NCBI GenBank assembly: GCA_029242745.1 | Contig: JAQWTI010000037.1 | Coordinates: forward strand, 1-64,000 | DNA: 64,000 nt | Source: Acidimicrobiales bacterium | GTDB taxonomy: Bacteria > Actinomycetota > Acidimicrobiia > Acidimicrobiales > MedAcidi-G1 | Direction of reading: 5' to 3' | In this document: positions 1-8,365 of the stretch, piece by piece | How the letters are laid out: every line of letters starts with the position of its first letter | Numbering within the stretch: position 1 is the first letter of the stretch | The notes under the pieces: model-generated | The model's database searches: none | Told to the model about the DNA's origin: nothing | What the model saw: the letters and a program-made list of their open reading frames with translations, nothing else | Position numbers and translations under genes: made by a program

Positions 1-51
1 GTCCGCTCGTGACGACTGCCGGCTAAGTGGCCTGTGGCGCTTTAAGACGAA

Positions 52-79
52 CAGGGCCGGCCCCGAAAGACCGGCCCTG
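52..79 (-). terminator. hairpin downstream of tRNA-Asn
   Basis: An 8-bp perfect inverted repeat (agggccgg / ccggccct) encloses a short loop just past the 3' end of the minus-strand tRNA gene. No strong T-tract follows, so it is either a weak intrinsic terminator or a processing hairpin. Confidence 0.5.
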
Positions 80-92
80 ACCTGCACCTTTA

Positions 93-168
93 TGGCTCCG
101 GGGGTGGGGATCTAACCCACGACCTGCGGATTAACAGTCCGACGCTCTGCCAGCTGAGCTACCCCGGA
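93..168 (-). tRNA. tRNA-Asn (GTT)
   Basis: The minus strand folds as a complete cloverleaf. The acceptor stem is TCCGGGG/CCCCGGA, followed by discriminator G and an encoded CCA. The D-arm is AGCTCAGCTGGCAGAGC, the anticodon loop CTGTTAA carries GTT, and the T-arm has GTGGGTTAGATCCCCAC. The CCA tail is encoded in the genome. It lies downstream of rpoD on the same strand, separated by about 60 bp. Confidence 0.95.
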
Positions 169-228
169 ATGGGCGAACGCAACGATACCAACACCGTCAG
201 TTTCTCCCGACTCGGCACCAAGCAATGA

Positions 229-1470
229 TCAGTCACCCTCGAGGTAATCCCTCAGTCGCTGCGAGCGGTTCGGATGCTTCAACTTTGACATAGTTCGAGC
301 CTCAATCTGCCGCACTCGCTCTCTGGTGACCCCAAAGTATGAGCCAACCTGTTCAAGAGTCTGCGGTTCGGCACCATCAAGCCCAAATCGCATCCGGACG
401 ACATCCTTTTCCCGGTCATCCAACTCGTCGAGGACGAGCAACACGTCCTGACCCAGAAGGCGCCGGGCTACCGCATCAGGTGGTGCGACGGCCGCAGGAT
501 CGGCCACCAATTCCGCCAGGCTGCCGTCCTGATCCTCCCCCATCGGAGAGTCCAACGACAACAGATTGTCCTGCTCTAGTGACAGACGAAGCAGGCTCTC
601 CACCTCTGTAGGCGACAAAATAGCCCACTCACCGATTTCAGCGTGAGACGGTTCCCGCTCTAACTGCTGAGCGAGATCCCGTTGAACTCGCAGCACCCGG
701 TTCATGGCGTCCACCTTGTGTACGGGGATCCGGATGGTCCTGGACTGGTCGGCGATCGCTCGACTGATGGCTTGACGAATCCACCAAGTGGCGTAGGTCG
801 AGAACTTGAATCCCTTATTAGCATCGAATTTTCCTACCGCCCGCATGAGGCCAAGATTCCCCTCCTGAACAAGATCCAGCAGGGGTAAACCCCGAGCCCT
901 GTACTTCTTGGCCACCGACACTACGAGCCGAAGGTTGGCCCTAGTTAGACGGTCGCGCGATCGATCACCATGCTGCTGAAGCTGCTTCAGTGTGGCCAAT
1001 TCCACTACGTCGGCATGGCCGAGTTCCCCCGACACAACCAGATCCGCCAGCCGAGCTTCAGCCTCGTTGCCTCTCCGTATTCCATTCGCTAATTCCACCT
1101 CCTCTCGAGCAGTCAGTAGCGCCACCTCTCCAATCTTGCGCAGGTATAGGTGTGTCGAGTCCGTAGTCTCACTGGTTCCAGTTGGCGCTCCTGCCCGAAC
1201 TTGGTGCGAGGAAAGGCTGGCAGTCTTTGGCCTTATTCCTGCTCCAACGCCTGTCTCTAAATCCACTGTTTCATCGAACTCAATATTCTGGGCGACCACC
1301 CGTCTACGCACATCAGCGATGAGTTCTAGAGTGAGGTCTGTATCGCGCAGCACCTCTATCACCTCTTCTAAACCAAGGCGGCCCCGGTCGCGCCCTCGTC
1401 GAAGCAGTCGCGTCAACTCGAACTCCAAGACCTCACTCCGGGCTTTCGTCTTGGGGTTAGTGTCAGCCAT
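229..1470 (-). CDS. rpoD: RNA polymerase primary sigma factor (RpoD/SigA type)
   Basis: A group 1/2 sigma-70 factor that directs RNA polymerase to housekeeping promoters. The 413-residue product has region 1.2 near residue 103, then region 2 (about 175-245) with the DLVQEGNLGLMRAV and FSTYATWWIRQAI core-binding and -10 melting segments. Region 3 follows, and a C-terminal region 4 helix-turn-helix carries VTRERVRQIEARTMSKL. I chose the ATG at 1470 (MADTNPKTK) rather than an upstream one because it overlaps the dnaG stop by 8 nt, which suggests translational coupling. The N-terminus is short and lacks the long acidic/Lys-rich region 1.1 extension of many actinobacterial SigA proteins. It could therefore be a SigB-like paralogue, but linkage to dnaG favours the primary sigma factor. 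Confidence 0.92.
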   Translation of the reverse strand: MADTNPKTKARSEVLEFELTRLLRRGRDRGRLGLEEVIEVLRDTDLTLELIADVRRRVVAQNIEFDETVDLETGVGAGIRPKTASLSSHQVRAGAPTGTSETTDSTHLYLRKIGEVALLTAREEVELANGIRRGNEAEARLADLVVSGELGHADVVELATLKQLQQHGDRSRDRLTRANLRLVVSVAKKYRARGLPLLDLVQEGNLGLMRAVGKFDANKGFKFSTYATWWIRQAISRAIADQSRTIRIPVHKVDAMNRVLRVQRDLAQQLEREPSHAEIGEWAILSPTEVESLLRLSLEQDNLLSLDSPMGEDQDGSLAELVADPAAVAPPDAVARRLLGQDVLLVLDELDDREKDVVRMRFGLDGAEPQTLEQVGSYFGVTRERVRQIEARTMSKLKHPNRSQRLRDYLEGD

Positions 1471-3268
1471 TGGCCGTTCCCTCCCCGTGATCACGGAGCC
1501 ACTGCAACAACCCTTTAAGCTCGTCGTCGTAGGGCACCACGTCTCGGAGCCGGATTACTTCTTTTCGGAGATATGCGATGACCGACTGGTAGGCCGCTAT
1601 GTCGCCGGACTGACGCGCTCGAGCCTCTAAGGAGGCCGCTGCCCGCTGGGCTGCTAGATAGGCCAGTCGGTTTAAGACACCTAGAGGATCATCATCTGAT
1701 GCCTCCTGAACGGCGAGCCGGCCCAACAAGTCAGCAACTTCTGACCCAGCAGCCGCACGGGCCCCGTGGAGGTCGTCAGCCGCCACTAGTGCGACGTATG
1801 ACGCTCGGTTGAGCTGGTCTGAGAAAAGACTGGGTGAAAGACGATCAATAATCTCTTCAGGGCGGTGAACAAGGACTCGTAGGGCCTGAAGCTCAGGAGT
1901 CAGGTGGCTGGTACCGGTTGGATCTGCACCGGTGGGCCAAGAATTGGTTCTGAGGTCGGGGGAGACCGCCCGCCCCCGTGAAGCAGCCACCGTCGCAGCT
2001 GCTCCCCGTCGGCGTAGTTCTTCGATTCCAACTTGGCACCGATCGGCAATGCTCATGGCGTACTGATCTCGGACCAACGAATCAGGGTGTTCAGCGACCA
2101 AGACCATGGCTTCGGTGGCCGACCGAGCCCGACCCTCGGCTGAATCCAAGTCTCCACGGGCCAGCACTCGATCAACCCGGAATTCCAAAAACGGCCTCGC
2201 CTCGGAAATAGCCCGCTTCAACCTCGCAGGATCCGAGCCTGCCAGATCGCCTGGGTCAGCGCCCTCGGGTAGGCCGGCTACTGCGAACTGCAAGCCAAAC
2301 TCTTCTTCCCATGCGTACACCCGTTCAGCGGCCGACTGGCCAGCCCCATCGGCGTCGAACGCAAGAACCACCCGCTTGGCGAACCTTCCTATGGTTCGGG
2401 CGTGACTGGGAGTGAGAGCCGTGCCACACGTCGCCACTGCTCGTTCGATCCCCGCAAGGTGGCAGCCGATGACGTCGGTATATCCCTCGCACACCACCAA
2501 CTCGTTGAGTCGGCCTGCTTCAGCCTTCGCTGAATGGAGACCGTAGAGCACATCAGACTTGGAGTAATACTCAGCCACGTCAGAGGTGTTCTTGTATTTT
2601 GGACCCTCACTTTCAGGTAGTTTTCGACCCCCAAAGCCCACGGGATTGCTCTGTGGATCAAAGATGGGGAATACGATTCGGGCCCGGAAGAAGTCGTATT
2701 GGCCTCCGTGTTTATTGATTCCGCCGAGGCCGGTGGCTAGCAGGTCCTCGTCGTCCAAACGGAGGTGACGCGACAATACGGACCAGTCATCCGGTGCCCA
2801 GCCGATCTGAAACTTTCGGGCTATTTCACTGTCGTAGCCGCGGGAACGAAGATAGTCCCGGGCAGGTCGCGCTGCCGGATCCTCCAAAAGACGTTGGTGG
2901 TAGAAGTCCACCGCCTTCTGGACAATCTCAGCGTGCTCTTTTCGCCTGTTTCTCCGCTTCCCCTCATTGTGGTCGGTGTAACGCAGGGGTATCCCAGTCT
3001 TGGCGGCTAGAAACTCTACCGAACCTGCAAAGTCCAGTCCTTCGATCTCCCGAACGAAGTCGATGACATCTCCTGAGACCTGACAACCAAAGCAGTAATA
3101 GACGCCCTTTTCGGCATTGACCGAGAACGAGGGCGACCTCTCCCCATGGAACGGACACAGTCCCATCCACTGGGAGCCGGTCTTTCTGAGTTGGGTGTGT
3201 TCGGTGATAATCCGGATGATGTCGCACTCGTCGCGCACCTTCCGGACGTCCTCGTCAACGATACCCAT
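1463..3268 (-). CDS. dnaG: DNA primase DnaG
   Basis: Synthesises RNA primers at the replication fork. The 601-residue product has an N-terminal CHC2 zinc-binding domain with ligands C38-x2-H41-x17-C59-x2-C62. The primase catalytic core and a TOPRIM domain follow, with acidic motifs CEGYTDVIG (about 260) and AFDADGAGQ (about 305). A poorly conserved C-terminal helical region would bind DnaB helicase. Length is normal for the family. It forms the classic macromolecular-synthesis pair with rpoD immediately downstream, overlapping it by 8 nt. Confidence 0.96.
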   Translation of the reverse strand: MGIVDEDVRKVRDECDIIRIITEHTQLRKTGSQWMGLCPFHGERSPSFSVNAEKGVYYCFGCQVSGDVIDFVREIEGLDFAGSVEFLAAKTGIPLRYTDHNEGKRRNRRKEHAEIVQKAVDFYHQRLLEDPAARPARDYLRSRGYDSEIARKFQIGWAPDDWSVLSRHLRLDDEDLLATGLGGINKHGGQYDFFRARIVFPIFDPQSNPVGFGGRKLPESEGPKYKNTSDVAEYYSKSDVLYGLHSAKAEAGRLNELVVCEGYTDVIGCHLAGIERAVATCGTALTPSHARTIGRFAKRVVLAFDADGAGQSAAERVYAWEEEFGLQFAVAGLPEGADPGDLAGSDPARLKRAISEARPFLEFRVDRVLARGDLDSAEGRARSATEAMVLVAEHPDSLVRDQYAMSIADRCQVGIEELRRRGAAATVAASRGRAVSPDLRTNSWPTGADPTGTSHLTPELQALRVLVHRPEEIIDRLSPSLFSDQLNRASYVALVAADDLHGARAAAGSEVADLLGRLAVQEASDDDPLGVLNRLAYLAAQRAAASLEARARQSGDIAAYQSVIAYLRKEVIRLRDVVPYDDELKGLLQWLRDHGEGTANG

Positions 3269-3312
3269 GGTCGGAAGGTACCGCTATCGCGCCTAGTCCG
3301 TCAGTCAGGCGG

Positions 3313-4878
3313 TTAGCCGTCGCGCGCAATTAGTGCTTGAGCGGCAGCCAATCGGGCTACGGGAACCCGAAATGGTGAGCACGAAACCGAGTCAACTCCT
3401 GCCTCCACTAGGAGATGGATTGATTTTGGATCACCCCCGTGCTCACCACACACTCCTACTTGTAGGCCTGGTCGGGCGATACGTCCTGCCCGAGTAGCAG
3501 CAGCCACCAACGGCGCAACAACTTCTGGATCCAGATGTGTGAACGGGTCAGCAGGAAACAATCCACGCTCTAGATACGGGCCCATCATCTGTTGTTGCAC
3601 GTCGTCTCGACTCAACCCGAACACCATCTGGGTTAGGTCATTGGTCCCGAAGGAGAAGAACTCAGCATGGACAGCCATCTCACCGGCCATTAAGGCTGCT
3701 CTGGGTGTCTCAATCATGGCTCCGACTGCCAGTGGTTCAGCAGCCTCCCAAGCCGTGATCTCTGCCAGCACCCAGCCCCGAACCAGGGCTAGTTCAGCCA
3801 CTGTGGACACCAAGGGCAACATCAGCGCCACCTGGGTGTGACTCCCTGCGTCATTGGCATCGTCCATAGCGGCCAGCACCGCCCGCGTCTGCATGCGGTA
3901 CAGGCCCTCACGCAGAACAGCCAGTCGGATTCCCCGAGTACCGAGCATCGGGTTGTGCTCTCTCCACTCTTTTGGAGCTTCATCGCCAAGAAACTCGTGA
4001 AGTGGAGCATCAAGGAGTCGAACAGTTACTGGCAGCGGTGACATCGCAACCAGTACCCCAGCGAGGTCTTCTCGCTGCATCTCACCGAGCGCCATCAACG
4101 CCTCGGTTTCCCCAACAGGCGAAGTCGCCATCAAGAATGTCTTAACTAGCTGCAGACGGTCGCCAAGGAACATGTGTTCAGTGCGACAGAGGCCGATTCC
4201 TTCGGCGCCGAAAGACCGGGCCCGCTCCGCATCCTCCACACGGTCGGCGTTTGCGAGCACCTTTATCCGCTCGCCGCGCACCTCATCAGCCCATGAGAGG
4301 AGCACGTCAAGGCCCGGCGCGTCAACGGCGCCTGAACCGTCTTCGACTTGCACCGCAGCACTCAACACCTGGCCGGATCCACCGTCGATGGAGATCACCG
4401 TCCCGGTACTAATCCGAACATCGCCCACCTCTACATGATCATCACCTACCACCATGTTGGACACCCCTACGACGGCTGGGATCCCCCATCCACGGGCCAC
4501 CACTGCGGCATGGCTCGCAACACCTCCGCGCGAAGTCACAATCCCGGCAGCCATCCGCATACCCAATTCATCAGCTGGTGAGGTCTCTTCACAGACTAGG
4601 AGTGCGTCTTCACCGCGTTCGACGGCGTCCAGCACATCCTCAGCGGTCAGGCAAAGCACTCCTACTCCGACACCCGGACTTGCCCCCGTGCCCATGGCCA
4701 GCAACACGGGCGGGTTTTCTTTCACTTCCTCGGCGGGATCGATGCCACCATGGATGAGGCGCTCGACCAACTCCGGTTCGACCGCTGCCACAGCCCTCCA
4801 CCGGGCCTCAGCCGTCCCAAGTGCCTGCGCCTCGGCAACAAGTAACTGAAGGCCTTCCAGACTGTCTACGGAGACCAC
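3313..4878 (-). CDS. PPDK-like protein lacking the ATP-grasp domain
   Basis: Related to the central and C-terminal parts of pyruvate phosphate dikinase. The phosphohistidine swivel domain has GIVTSRGGVASHAAVVARG, with the phospho-accepting His at about 123. The PEP/pyruvate TIM barrel (about 190-521) has IGLCRTEHMF, LMLPLVSTVAE, FFSFGTNDLTQMVFG and a catalytic-type Cys in VCGEHGGD. Full PPDK is about 880 residues. Here the N-terminal ATP-grasp half is missing, and no candidate for it lies upstream, where only 20 bp separate this gene from glyS. The family would need that half to use ATP, so the protein may work with a separate nucleotide-binding partner or have another phosphotransfer role. 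The frame is open and motifs are intact, so it does not look like a decaying pseudogene. Confidence 0.85.
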   Translation of the reverse strand: MVSVDSLEGLQLLVAEAQALGTAEARWRAVAAVEPELVERLIHGGIDPAEEVKENPPVLLAMGTGASPGVGVGVLCLTAEDVLDAVERGEDALLVCEETSPADELGMRMAAGIVTSRGGVASHAAVVARGWGIPAVVGVSNMVVGDDHVEVGDVRISTGTVISIDGGSGQVLSAAVQVEDGSGAVDAPGLDVLLSWADEVRGERIKVLANADRVEDAERARSFGAEGIGLCRTEHMFLGDRLQLVKTFLMATSPVGETEALMALGEMQREDLAGVLVAMSPLPVTVRLLDAPLHEFLGDEAPKEWREHNPMLGTRGIRLAVLREGLYRMQTRAVLAAMDDANDAGSHTQVALMLPLVSTVAELALVRGWVLAEITAWEAAEPLAVGAMIETPRAALMAGEMAVHAEFFSFGTNDLTQMVFGLSRDDVQQQMMGPYLERGLFPADPFTHLDPEVVAPLVAAATRAGRIARPGLQVGVCGEHGGDPKSIHLLVEAGVDSVSCSPFRVPVARLAAAQALIARDG

Positions 4879-4898
4879 CGGAGATTACACCAGGCCGT

Positions 4899-6218
4899 TC
4901 AGGCTGGGAGGCGCTCAGAGAGATAGGCCACCAGATCGGCTATAGCCACCCGCTCTTGATTCATGGAATCCCTCTCTCGCACGGTCACGGCTCGATCCTC
5001 AAGGGTGTCAAAGTCGATGGTTACGCAAAAGGGTGTCCCAATTTCATCTTGTCGTCGATACCTGCGGCCAATGGCCTGTGTCTGGTCGTAGTCGCACATC
5101 CAGTGGGGCTGTAGGAGGCCCAGCACCTCAGTGGATGGGTCAATCAACTCTGGTTTCTTGGATAACGGAAGGATGGCCACCTTGTACGGTGCGAGGCGCG
5201 AGTCGAGTCGCAGGACGGTGCGAACGTCGTCGTTGACCTCCTCTTCATCGTAAGCGGCCATCAGGAATGCCATAGCAGTTCGAGTTGCACCTGCTGCTGG
5301 TTCGATCACGTGCGGCACGTAGCGCTCACCTGATCCCGGATCGTGATACTCGAGTCGGGCCCCTGAACACTCAGAATGACGGTTCAGGTCAAAGTCGGTG
5401 CGATTCGCTATGCCCTCCAGTTCATCCCAGCCCCATGGAAACAGGAATTCCACGTCAGCGGTGGCCGAGGAGTAGTGACTCAACTCGCCACCCTCGTGCT
5501 CACGTAGGCGCAACTTGTCTGTCGTCATACCGAGGTCGCGATACCAACTCATCCGAGCCTCACACCAGTAGCGGTACCACTCTGATGCCTCATCTGGCGG
5601 AACGAAGAACTCCATCTCCATTTGTTCGAATTCGCGGGTCCGGAAAACAAAATTTCCTGGGGTGATCTCGTTACGAAATGACTTCCCTATCTGGGCGATT
5701 CCAAATGGTGGCTTTTTACGAGATGTGTTGAGCACGTTGGCAAAGTTGATGAACATTCCCTGAGCGGTCTCAGGTCGAAGGTACACCTCCGTGGCCGACT
5801 CGACCATGGGGCCAGCGTGGGTCTTGAACATCAGGTTGAACTGGCGGGCTTCCGTCAGCGTGGCCGACTTTGAACACGAAGGACAAGTTTCCGGGTCGTC
5901 CAACTTGTCCAACCGATGGCGGGCACCGCACTCACGACAATCGACAAGTGGATCGGTGAAGTTCGCCAAGTGACCAGAGGCCTCCCAGATGGCTGGGGGT
6001 GAGAGAATTGAGGCATCGAGGCCGACCACGTCGTGACGCAATTGCACCATCGTGCGCCACCATTGCTCCTTCACATTACGAAGAAGCAGAACTCCAATCG
6101 GGCCATAGTCGTAGGTGGACCGGAATCCTCCATAGATGTCAGCAGACTGGAACACGAACCCCCGACGCTTGGAGAGGTTCACAACCTTGTCAAAGAGCGT
6201 GTCGTCATTTGGGACCAT
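4899..6218 (-). CDS. glyS: glycyl-tRNA synthetase (alpha2 type)
   Basis: Class II synthetase charging tRNA-Gly; 439 residues, the usual size of the single-chain dimeric form. The N-terminus has FDKVVNLSKRRGFVFQ and YDYGPIGVLLLRN. Cysteine pairs CRECGARH and CPSCSKSA suggest a zinc-binding insertion. Class II motif 2 reads SFRNEITP...FRTREFEQMEMEFF, and the C-terminal anticodon-binding domain ends with DFDTLEDRAVTVRERDSM. I moved the start to the ATG at 6218 (MVPNDDTLFDK). The longer frame has 58 non-homologous residues and would overlap the divergent RDD gene. Confidence 0.95.
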   Translation of the reverse strand: MVPNDDTLFDKVVNLSKRRGFVFQSADIYGGFRSTYDYGPIGVLLLRNVKEQWWRTMVQLRHDVVGLDASILSPPAIWEASGHLANFTDPLVDCRECGARHRLDKLDDPETCPSCSKSATLTEARQFNLMFKTHAGPMVESATEVYLRPETAQGMFINFANVLNTSRKKPPFGIAQIGKSFRNEITPGNFVFRTREFEQMEMEFFVPPDEASEWYRYWCEARMSWYRDLGMTTDKLRLREHEGGELSHYSSATADVEFLFPWGWDELEGIANRTDFDLNRHSECSGARLEYHDPGSGERYVPHVIEPAAGATRTAMAFLMAAYDEEEVNDDVRTVLRLDSRLAPYKVAILPLSKKPELIDPSTEVLGLLQPHWMCDYDQTQAIGRRYRRQDEIGTPFCVTIDFDTLEDRAVTVRERDSMNQERVAIADLVAYLSERLPA

Positions 6219-6269
6219 ACATATGCAGGGTAGCGACGCGCTCCGCCGTGTCGGGGCCAGACTGGGTTT

Positions 6270-6863
6270 GTGGGTATCTCTGATCGCTTCCGACCACCAA
6301 AGGCCGTCGATCCGACCTCCGTTATCGGTCGTCGTATCGTGGCCTGGCTGCTCGACAACCTGCTCATGGCAATCGTCGTTCTGCTCATCCATCGCGGGGA
6401 TCTCGCATTTGAGACGGAGAGCGGTCTGTCCATCAACCCAGCCGTCATTTGGACCGTGACTGTATTGATGGTTCTAAATCACGTGGCGCTGACCATGACC
6501 ACTGGTTTCAGCCTTGGCAAGGCCGTGACTGGACTGCGGGTGGTACGGCAATCCGACGGTGGGCTTCCAGGATTCCGTGGTGCTGCGGGACGAACACTGC
6601 CGTGGATAATTCCCTTACCGTTTATTCCTATCGTCGAGGCGGGGCTGATGCTGGTGAGTCGAGGCCATCGACGTATCGGAGATCGGCTCGGGCGCACGGT
6701 TGTGGTCGACCGAGGTTGGGTCGGTGAGGAAATTGTGTTGCCAAATCCAACTAGGACAGGACCTGCGGACCGCCCACTCGACTGGCGCTGTGAGCATTGT
6801 GGAACACCGATAGGACCAAACAGCGACGGGGTTTGTCAAGAATGCGGGACTCCAAGTACTTAA
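6270..6863 (+). CDS. RDD-family membrane protein with C-terminal zinc ribbon
   Basis: 197 residues. The RDD domain has an N-terminal RRIVAWLLDNLLMAIV segment with the Arg-Asp-Asp-type signature, about three hydrophobic helices, and GFSLGKAVTGLRVV. A soluble tail carries a zinc ribbon (CEHCGTPIG...CQECGTP, four Cys). RDD proteins are inner-membrane proteins, some shown elsewhere to act in ion transport; no specific substrate can be read here. Start is GTG, 51 bp from the divergent glyS start. Its stop overlaps the recO stop by 4 bp (convergent). Confidence 0.75.
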   Translation: MGISDRFRPPKAVDPTSVIGRRIVAWLLDNLLMAIVVLLIHRGDLAFETESGLSINPAVIWTVTVLMVLNHVALTMTTGFSLGKAVTGLRVVRQSDGGLPGFRGAAGRTLPWIIPLPFIPIVEAGLMLVSRGHRRIGDRLGRTVVVDRGWVGEEIVLPNPTRTGPADRPLDWRCEHCGTPIGPNSDGVCQECGTPST

Positions 6864-7579
6864 GCGCCGTCTAGGACTCGACGGGAACGGAGTCTCCTTT
6901 CCATGTGATACTCCGCTGCCGAAGTCACGACGGCATCGACCTCTGCGCACACTGAAGGGTCGGTCACAGCCAATGCCTTGGACAGGCCTCCTCCGAGGAC
7001 CGCTCGCATCACAGCAATAGCAGCAGTACTTACAGATCTGCCACTCCGGCAACCTTGGCAAAGCACACCACCCTCGCCGATATCCACGGCCACCATCGGA
7101 CCGTCGATTCCGCAGCGAACACACACTTCAAGTTCTGGACCTAGACCCTCGTGGGCCAACAACTTTAGAAGAAAGGCTGGAACGACAAGCGCAGCAGGAT
7201 GCTCCTCCAAGGTTCGCAGCCCACCGACGAGCATCTGGTACCGATCACGATCGGGATCCCGGTCTAGCGCAACCACGTCGACCGCCTCGAGTAGCGATGA
7301 GGCATCAGCGAATCTCTCGGCATCTAGGCGCAGGCCCTCAAACCGGTCGAGAGTTTCCGCCTGAGTGACAATGTCTAGATCACCCCGTCCCCGATGCAGT
7401 TGGACCGCCACGTGGCTGGTCGGCTCAAGGCGCCCGCCGAACTTCGATCGGGTCTTGCGTACTCCCTTTGCAACCGCCCGAACCTTGCCGTGCTCAGCAG
7501 TCAGGAGCACCACGATTCGGTCGGCCTCACCTAGGCGCCACGTCCGCAGCACCACACCATCGTCTCGATAGAGACTCAC
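6860..7579 (-). CDS. recO: DNA repair protein RecO
   Basis: RecF-pathway mediator that loads RecA on gaps and anneals SSB-coated DNA; 239 residues. The N-terminal OB-fold begins YRDDGVVLRTWRLGEADRIVVLLT and includes GKVRAVAKGVRKTRSKFGGRLEP. The C-terminal helical domain carries a zinc site with CVRCG and CQGC. Its ATG overlaps the uppS stop by 4 nt (ATGA), so it is probably translated by coupling with uppS. Confidence 0.92.
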   Translation of the reverse strand: MSLYRDDGVVLRTWRLGEADRIVVLLTAEHGKVRAVAKGVRKTRSKFGGRLEPTSHVAVQLHRGRGDLDIVTQAETLDRFEGLRLDAERFADASSLLEAVDVVALDRDPDRDRYQMLVGGLRTLEEHPAALVVPAFLLKLLAHEGLGPELEVCVRCGIDGPMVAVDIGEGGVLCQGCRSGRSVSTAAIAVMRAVLGGGLSKALAVTDPSVCAEVDAVVTSAAEYHMERRLRSRRVLDGA

Positions 7580-8337
7580 CTCTGTGGGCCCTCCGATCCA
7601 CCTAGTCCACCAAAACGGCGATCACGGTCCTGGAACTCTTTGATCGCTGCGTGCAAGTGCTCTCGACGGAAGTCCGGCCATAGTGTTTCGCTGAACACCA
7701 GTTCGCTATACGCCATCTCCCAAAGAAGGAAGTTCGAGACCCGGTACTCACCCGAGGTCCTAATAACTAGGTCAGGGTCGGGCATCTCCGGGGCGTAGAG
7801 ATGGCGGGTGATACTCCGCTCGGTTACCCGTTTGGTGCCGCTGTCCAGGATTCGCTGCACGGCATCAACCAACTCGGTACGACCTCCGTAGTTAAACGCG
7901 ATCGTGAGTGTCAATCCGGTGTTGCTCTGCGTTAGAGCCGCAGCCTCTTCCATGCGTCGGATAAGACGCCGAGGAACCCGCCGGTCTCGTCGACCGATAA
8001 ATTGAATTCGGATGTTTCGTTGGTGAAGTTCCTCCTGTCGACTGAGCAGGATTTGCTCGTTGAAGCGAAGAAGGAACTGGACTTCGTCAGGAGGACGGCG
8101 CCAGTTCTCCGTCGAAAACGCGTACACGGTGAACCATCTGACGCCGAGGTCGTCGGCCCCATCTAACACCTCAAAGAGCGCCTTCTCTCCAGCCTCGTGT
8201 CCGGCGGTTCGCGGCAGTCCGCGCTGCTCTGCCCAACGGCCGTTGCCGTCCATGACGCATGCAATGTGGTTCGGAATCCGAGACCGGTCTAGACCTGAGG
8301 GGAACACACCGCTGAAACTACCTGAGCCCCTCGACAC
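7576..8337 (-). CDS. uppS: isoprenyl transferase (undecaprenyl diphosphate synthase type)
   Basis: cis-Prenyltransferase that makes the polyprenyl carrier lipid for cell-wall synthesis; 253 residues. Visible signatures are HIACVMDGNGRWA with the catalytic Asp at about 30, FSTENWRRP, and the C-terminal DPDLVIRTSGEYRVSNFLLW with FSETLWPDF. The start is a GTG at 8337; a start a few codons later is possible because the first 20 residues are variable. It forms a unit with recO through a 4-nt overlap. Confidence 0.93.
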   Translation of the reverse strand: MSRGSGSFSGVFPSGLDRSRIPNHIACVMDGNGRWAEQRGLPRTAGHEAGEKALFEVLDGADDLGVRWFTVYAFSTENWRRPPDEVQFLLRFNEQILLSRQEELHQRNIRIQFIGRRDRRVPRRLIRRMEEAAALTQSNTGLTLTIAFNYGGRTELVDAVQRILDSGTKRVTERSITRHLYAPEMPDPDLVIRTSGEYRVSNFLLWEMAYSELVFSETLWPDFRREHLHAAIKEFQDRDRRFGGLGGSEGPQR

Positions 8338-8365
8338 TGTGGGACCAGGCCTAGCCTCAATAAAG

